A DNA stretch of 64,000 nt from Talinum fruticosum (taxonomy: Eukaryota; Streptophyta; Magnoliopsida; Caryophyllales; Talinaceae). The position numbers and the translations under genes are program-made. The stretch spans positions 548,501 to 612,500 of the forward strand of contig JAITYX010000052.1 of NCBI GenBank assembly GCA_021018815.1, given 5' to 3'. How positions within the stretch are numbered: position 1 is the first letter of the stretch; every line of letters starts with the position of its first letter. The notes below the pieces were generated by a model. The model saw only the letters and a program-made list of their open reading frames with translations. It was not told where the DNA came from and made no database searches. Positions 60,601 through 64,000 of the stretch are shown here, in pieces.

Positions 60601-60989
60601 AAATCTTGTGAATATCCACGAGAATCTTGTGAATACCCTAAATTCAAAAATTTGTGTTGGCAAGTAAAGACTTTTTTCTTCCTAATGACGAGGCTCCTCA
60701 AGAAAGTTGTGTTCCAATGCACACTATATTTTATATTTTTAGCTTTTTGATGTTAGTTTAGTGAGCATGTCAAACAATATCTATGTTGCTAAAAATCTAT
60801 AAGTGAAAAGGATGGTAACATGGCAACTATCAAGGTCTATGACCCTACTCCTAGACCACTACAATCTCCTTTTCTCTATAAAACGTTAAATGTGCCATAT
60901 GTATTTTTTTATTTTTTAAAATTTGTTTTATGAGTAATCAAGAAATATGAAGATACTAATAGGATATCATCTACATACGGAATTGGGAA

Positions 60990-61235
60990 TTACAAATACT
61001 ATTATACCCTCATGCTCTCATCCACAATATTATCTACACAATCCAAAAAATTTGGAAAATTTTCACCATTGAGCAGAGTGCTCCAATCACACAACATTAT
61101 CAAATGTGGAACTTGAATTCTTGAAACAACATAGCTCTGTCTTTAAAGATCTAAAGAATTCTCTTTTTCCTAGTAGTCCACCAAGTAGCCGAAGGAACCA
61201 TTTTCCAACTCCTAGAATGCAAGCTGTTCTTCATA
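60990..61235 (-). mobile_element. LINE fragment, copy 2 (3' part)
   Basis: Repeats the end of the preceding copy about 900 bases away: minus-strand phrases for SWKMVPSATWW correspond to EIWKMIPLAIW, and the flanking TCCACAATATTATCTACACA / ACTCCAATCAC phrases match 60150-60225. More decayed than copy 1. Confidence 0.55.
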
Positions 61236-61244
61236 GCTTAGTTT

Positions 61245-62440
61245 AAAAAGCACACCACTGGCGCGCCTAGGTGCAAGAAAGCCGAGGTGTAATCCCTTGC
61301 GCTTAGTACGAGTCCGGCGACGCCTTTCGAAAAAGTTGGGGAAACGCGCACCTTTTGGGCTTTTTAACGTGGTGCAAAAGTGAGGGGGCACGAGCTTTTT
61401 GTTGCCGAAGTACCATTTGCCACTTTTTTTTTTTCCTTACGTCGAGATATGTGCATGACTTGTTCCCATGTCGATACCCTACCTTCCTCGATCCAAGTGC
61501 GACACAAGTGAGAAGAAAGAACCTTAAACTTTCACCTGAATTGTGTGTTTTCGGCTTCATCCTCCTCCTCGGCTCCTCCTTTACGGCGGCGAGGTGTTTT
61601 ACGGCGTCAAATCGAAGCCCGAAGCACGAGTATGCTCCTCCTTTGTTCTTCGTTTTCCTTTTTCCTCCTCCTCCTCCTCCCTCTTCTTCTTTCCACTTCC
61701 TTCTTCCTTCTTCTCGGTTATCCTTCTTCCTCTTTCTTCCTTTCTCCTCTGGTTTTTGTTCTCCTCTCTTCCTCGCTCCTTCTTTTCCTTCTTCCCCTTC
61801 CAGCTTCTTCCTCGTTATCCTTTTTTTTTCCTTTGTTTTTTTGTTTTTCTGTCTTTGTTTGTTTTTCCCTATTTTCTGGTTCTTTTCTTTTTCCCCTCCT
61901 CTCCATCTCGGTGACTCAGATTTCTGGTTCTATATTTTAATTCTCTCTTTTTTTTTGTTCTTTTGTTCTATATTTTATGGTTCCGAGAGTGACCTAATGG
62001 AGGGTGTTTTGTGTGCCTTCTTTTATTGTGATAATTGTAGAAAATTGTGTTGATTATTGGCCATTTGGCTTTGAATGGATGATGATGACGCTTAGTTGAC
62101 CTTTGAGGGAAGGGGGCTTACAAACTACTTTGCTTTGTGTGTTATTTTCTATGACTATGCTTGTTTGTTTTGTTTTTGGCTTCTACTACGAAGTACTATC
62201 TTAACTATGTGTTTTGAGATATTGTAATGTTCGATTACTTTATCGTAAGACTAGATGTGGTGCTTTTCTTTCTTGAAATGATGTCTAAACACTTATTTGG
62301 TGTAATTTTTCAAAAAATATGGGTTGGGAATTATTTTGAAGCATTTTTATGTAAAAAGTGCGCCTTCTTGTAAAAATCCCAAAAAGCCCCTACCTTTGCT
62401 TGGAAGGCGCTGCCTCGGCCTAGGATCCTCTGCTCTTTTA
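61245..62440. mobile_element. GC-ended repeat element with a polypyrimidine core
   Basis: The left end holds CTGGCGCGCCTAGGTGCAAG and GAAACGCGCACCTTTTGGGC; the right end holds AAAGTGCGCCTTCTTG, AAAAAGCCCC and AAGGCGCTGCCTCGGCCTAG. Both ends thus share GCGCC/CCTAGG motifs that are partly inverted to each other, while the flanks are AT-rich. The core (61630-61910) is almost pure T/C on the plus strand and gives false frames of 120-230 codons. I read it as a non-autonomous repeat; class unknown. Confidence 0.45.
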
Positions 62441-62929
62441 ATCCGAACCTCATAGTCCTTCAAGCCACTAACGCATATTTGATGTTAGATGTTTGGACCC
62501 AACAAACGCCCATCGAAGAGAGATAAAGATGATTTCTTGCAATGACCATGGAGATGGTCCACTCGTAGTTTACATCAAAACACATCAAACGCTTACTTGG
62601 ATTGTTGAAGGTTCATTTTTGCTTGACTTTTGAAGGAACCTTCCCTTTGGTGGTTGGCTAATCAAGGAAGCTAGCTTTTGTGCCATATCTAGTTTATTTG
62701 ATCACCTTAGTCCATTTCTTCTATAGTCTTCTTCAACCTCTCTTATCTTCTCTCATGGGTGCTTTTGTACCCTTTTTTTTGATGTGTCTAAACTATTTGA
62801 GTACTTACATAAGCCACAAAGGCTAAGCCAACGTCTCTTTATCTCAACATACTTAAGTTAGCCACAACTTGATCTTCGTACTTTTATTTAGGATCACTTG
62901 TTGATAATATGTGAAAATCTTGTGGCTCA
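62441..62929. other. no gene recognised
   Basis: No open frame of note. Probably old LINE-related sequence, since the next segment is. Confidence 0.3.
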
Positions 62930-63720
62930 TCAAAAAATGTTTGAAGATTTTGTGCACCACACCTTAGGTTAATCAATGGGATACTGATGTGGTATACAAA
63001 GTGCAATAAAAGGCATGCAAAGAACCCAAAATGCTTGCAATATTGCCCTCATCCAATGAATCAAGCCCACATTCATTTAAAAGGCATATGATTGAATACC
63101 TAAACAAGTTTTGTGGAGGTGTCTAGACTAAAAGATGCCCCAATGGCTTACATATGATTTATTAAAATATGTATAAGTATGAGGAAGGTCACACAAGTGT
63201 TAAAACATTAGGAGGTGACACATGTGACATATAGACATAGGCCTATGTCAAGGATTAGCCTTAAGTGTTGTTCTCTAACAATTCTTATGGATGAGCTTAC
63301 CGAAGGAATTGAAGATAAGGTACGATGGTGTATGCATTAGCCAATGATATAATATAATTTTAATGGATGAGCTTACCAAGGAATTGAAGATGAGGTACAA
63401 TGGTGTATGCATTATCAAAGGAATTCAAGATGAGGTTCTATAGTGTATACATTGGCGAAATGATAGATACATGCCCAACTATTTATTTCGGATTGATGAT
63501 GATAATGATGGAAAAGTAAGTGCTCCACACCTTAGATTAGACAATGCAATATTGGTGATGTACACAAAACCCACGAAAAAACATGCGAAGCACTTAAAAA
63601 TGCATGTGGTAGTGCCTCTAGCCAAATGTTTTTAACCTACTTTTACCTGGAAGGCATATGATAGAATACCTATATAAAAGTATGTAGATAAGGCCGTGCC
63701 TCATTTAAGTACACTGAGAT
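62930..63720 (+). mobile_element. decayed RTE-type LINE reverse-transcriptase pieces, duplicated
   Basis: Translated phrases match RTE-type reverse transcriptases: KAYD*IPK (63089) and KAYDRIP (63650) correspond to the KAYDRIPR motif, and MDELTEGIEDKVRWCM (63289) corresponds to the stretch before the catalytic FADD box. The MDELT block occurs a second time at 63363 and a partial third time (KGIQDEV) near 63417. The block CACACCTTAG(G/A)TTA...AATG is present at 62957 and 63524. Several stops and frame changes; the catalytic box itself is not seen. Not functional. Confidence 0.75.
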
Positions 63721-63890
63721 GAGGTGATGTCAGCTCAGCCTTTGTTTGTCACCTCTACTTATTATTTATTGATCCGTTGAGTTACAGGTAAGTATAACTC
63801 AAGTTCTATTATAGAGCGTTTATGTCATATTCTCGTGTGTGGGATCTAGTCTAGTATGAAGAGAACTGGGGATATCATTAGAATGGGTAG

Positions 63891-64000
63891 TCTCTAAAGC
63901 ATGAGTCAGAATAGATAAGTCATATGAGACTAGTTTTAAGTACTATTTGTCTCTAAAGCATGAGTCAGAATAGATAAGTCATATGAGACTAGTTTTAAGT
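63891..64000 (+). repeat. tandem repeat with 59-base period, running off the window
   Basis: The 51-base block starting TCTCTAAAGCATGAGTCAGA at 63891 recurs identically at 63950, with an 8-base spacer. The second copy ends exactly at the window edge, so more units may follow. Confidence 0.95.

Noticed and set aside
61355..62053. Frames of 123-232 codons rich in F, L and S
   Set aside because: Caused by an almost pure T/C tract; all three frames stay open at once, which shows composition and not coding.
1..64000. A new multigene biological system or biosynthetic cluster
   Set aside because: The identifiable genes belong to unrelated known plant families, several are broken, and they share no strand, spacing or pathway logic; the rest is transposon-derived or AT-rich spacer.

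Overview
The window looks like nuclear DNA of a flowering plant, most likely a eudicot. It is AT-rich, its genes are split by GT-AG introns, it carries CCCTAAA telomere-type repeats, and it holds plant-specific genes (plastid-type L-aspartate oxidase, kinesin-light-chain-related protein, RRC1-type splicing factor, 2-oxoglutarate dioxygenases). Much of the rest is LTR, LINE, SINE and MITE sequence. The species cannot be named from the sequence alone.

Layout. 0-3.7 kb: remnant of a NifU-like (NFU) gene on +, then an intact five-exon membrane-protein gene on - (259 aa, INSIG-like topology, family name tentative). 3.7-10 kb: AT-rich intergenic DNA with a foldback MITE, an LTR on - ending at 6857, and an unidentified exon-like stretch near 8.1-8.4 kb. 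10-19.7 kb: an intact 13-exon alpha/beta hydrolase gene on - (421 aa), with a telomere-type repeat block inside its last intron. 21.1-27 kb: two nested LTR-type insertions, the outer one with a perfect 5-bp target duplication. 28.1-28.6 kb: two small tandem repeats. 29.4-34.9 kb: two tandem hyoscyamine-6-dioxygenase-like dioxygenase copies on -, one with a single-base frameshift and one missing its middle exons; a LINE fragment, a SINE with an 18-bp target duplication and a Stowaway-type MITE lie between them. 39.4-47 kb: an L-aspartate oxidase gene on + and a kinesin-light-chain-related gene on -, facing each other and both riddled with single-base indels. 47.5-54.5 kb: LINE ORF1 remnant, LTR-like piece, SINEs and AT-rich DNA. 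54.7-55.5 kb: the first exons of an RRC1/SR140-type splicing factor on +. No later exon of it was found in the remaining 8.4 kb, which holds LINE reverse-transcriptase debris, a GC-ended repeat and a tandem repeat running off the right edge.

The genes do not form a pathway or cluster; they are ordinary plant housekeeping and metabolic genes separated by transposon debris. I found no sign of a new multigene system. The most notable signals are the block of gene decay at 39-47 kb, the nested LTR pair, the decayed dioxygenase pair and the intronic telomere-type repeat. Exon structures were deduced by hand from reading frames, splice dinucleotides and remembered protein families; no database search was run.
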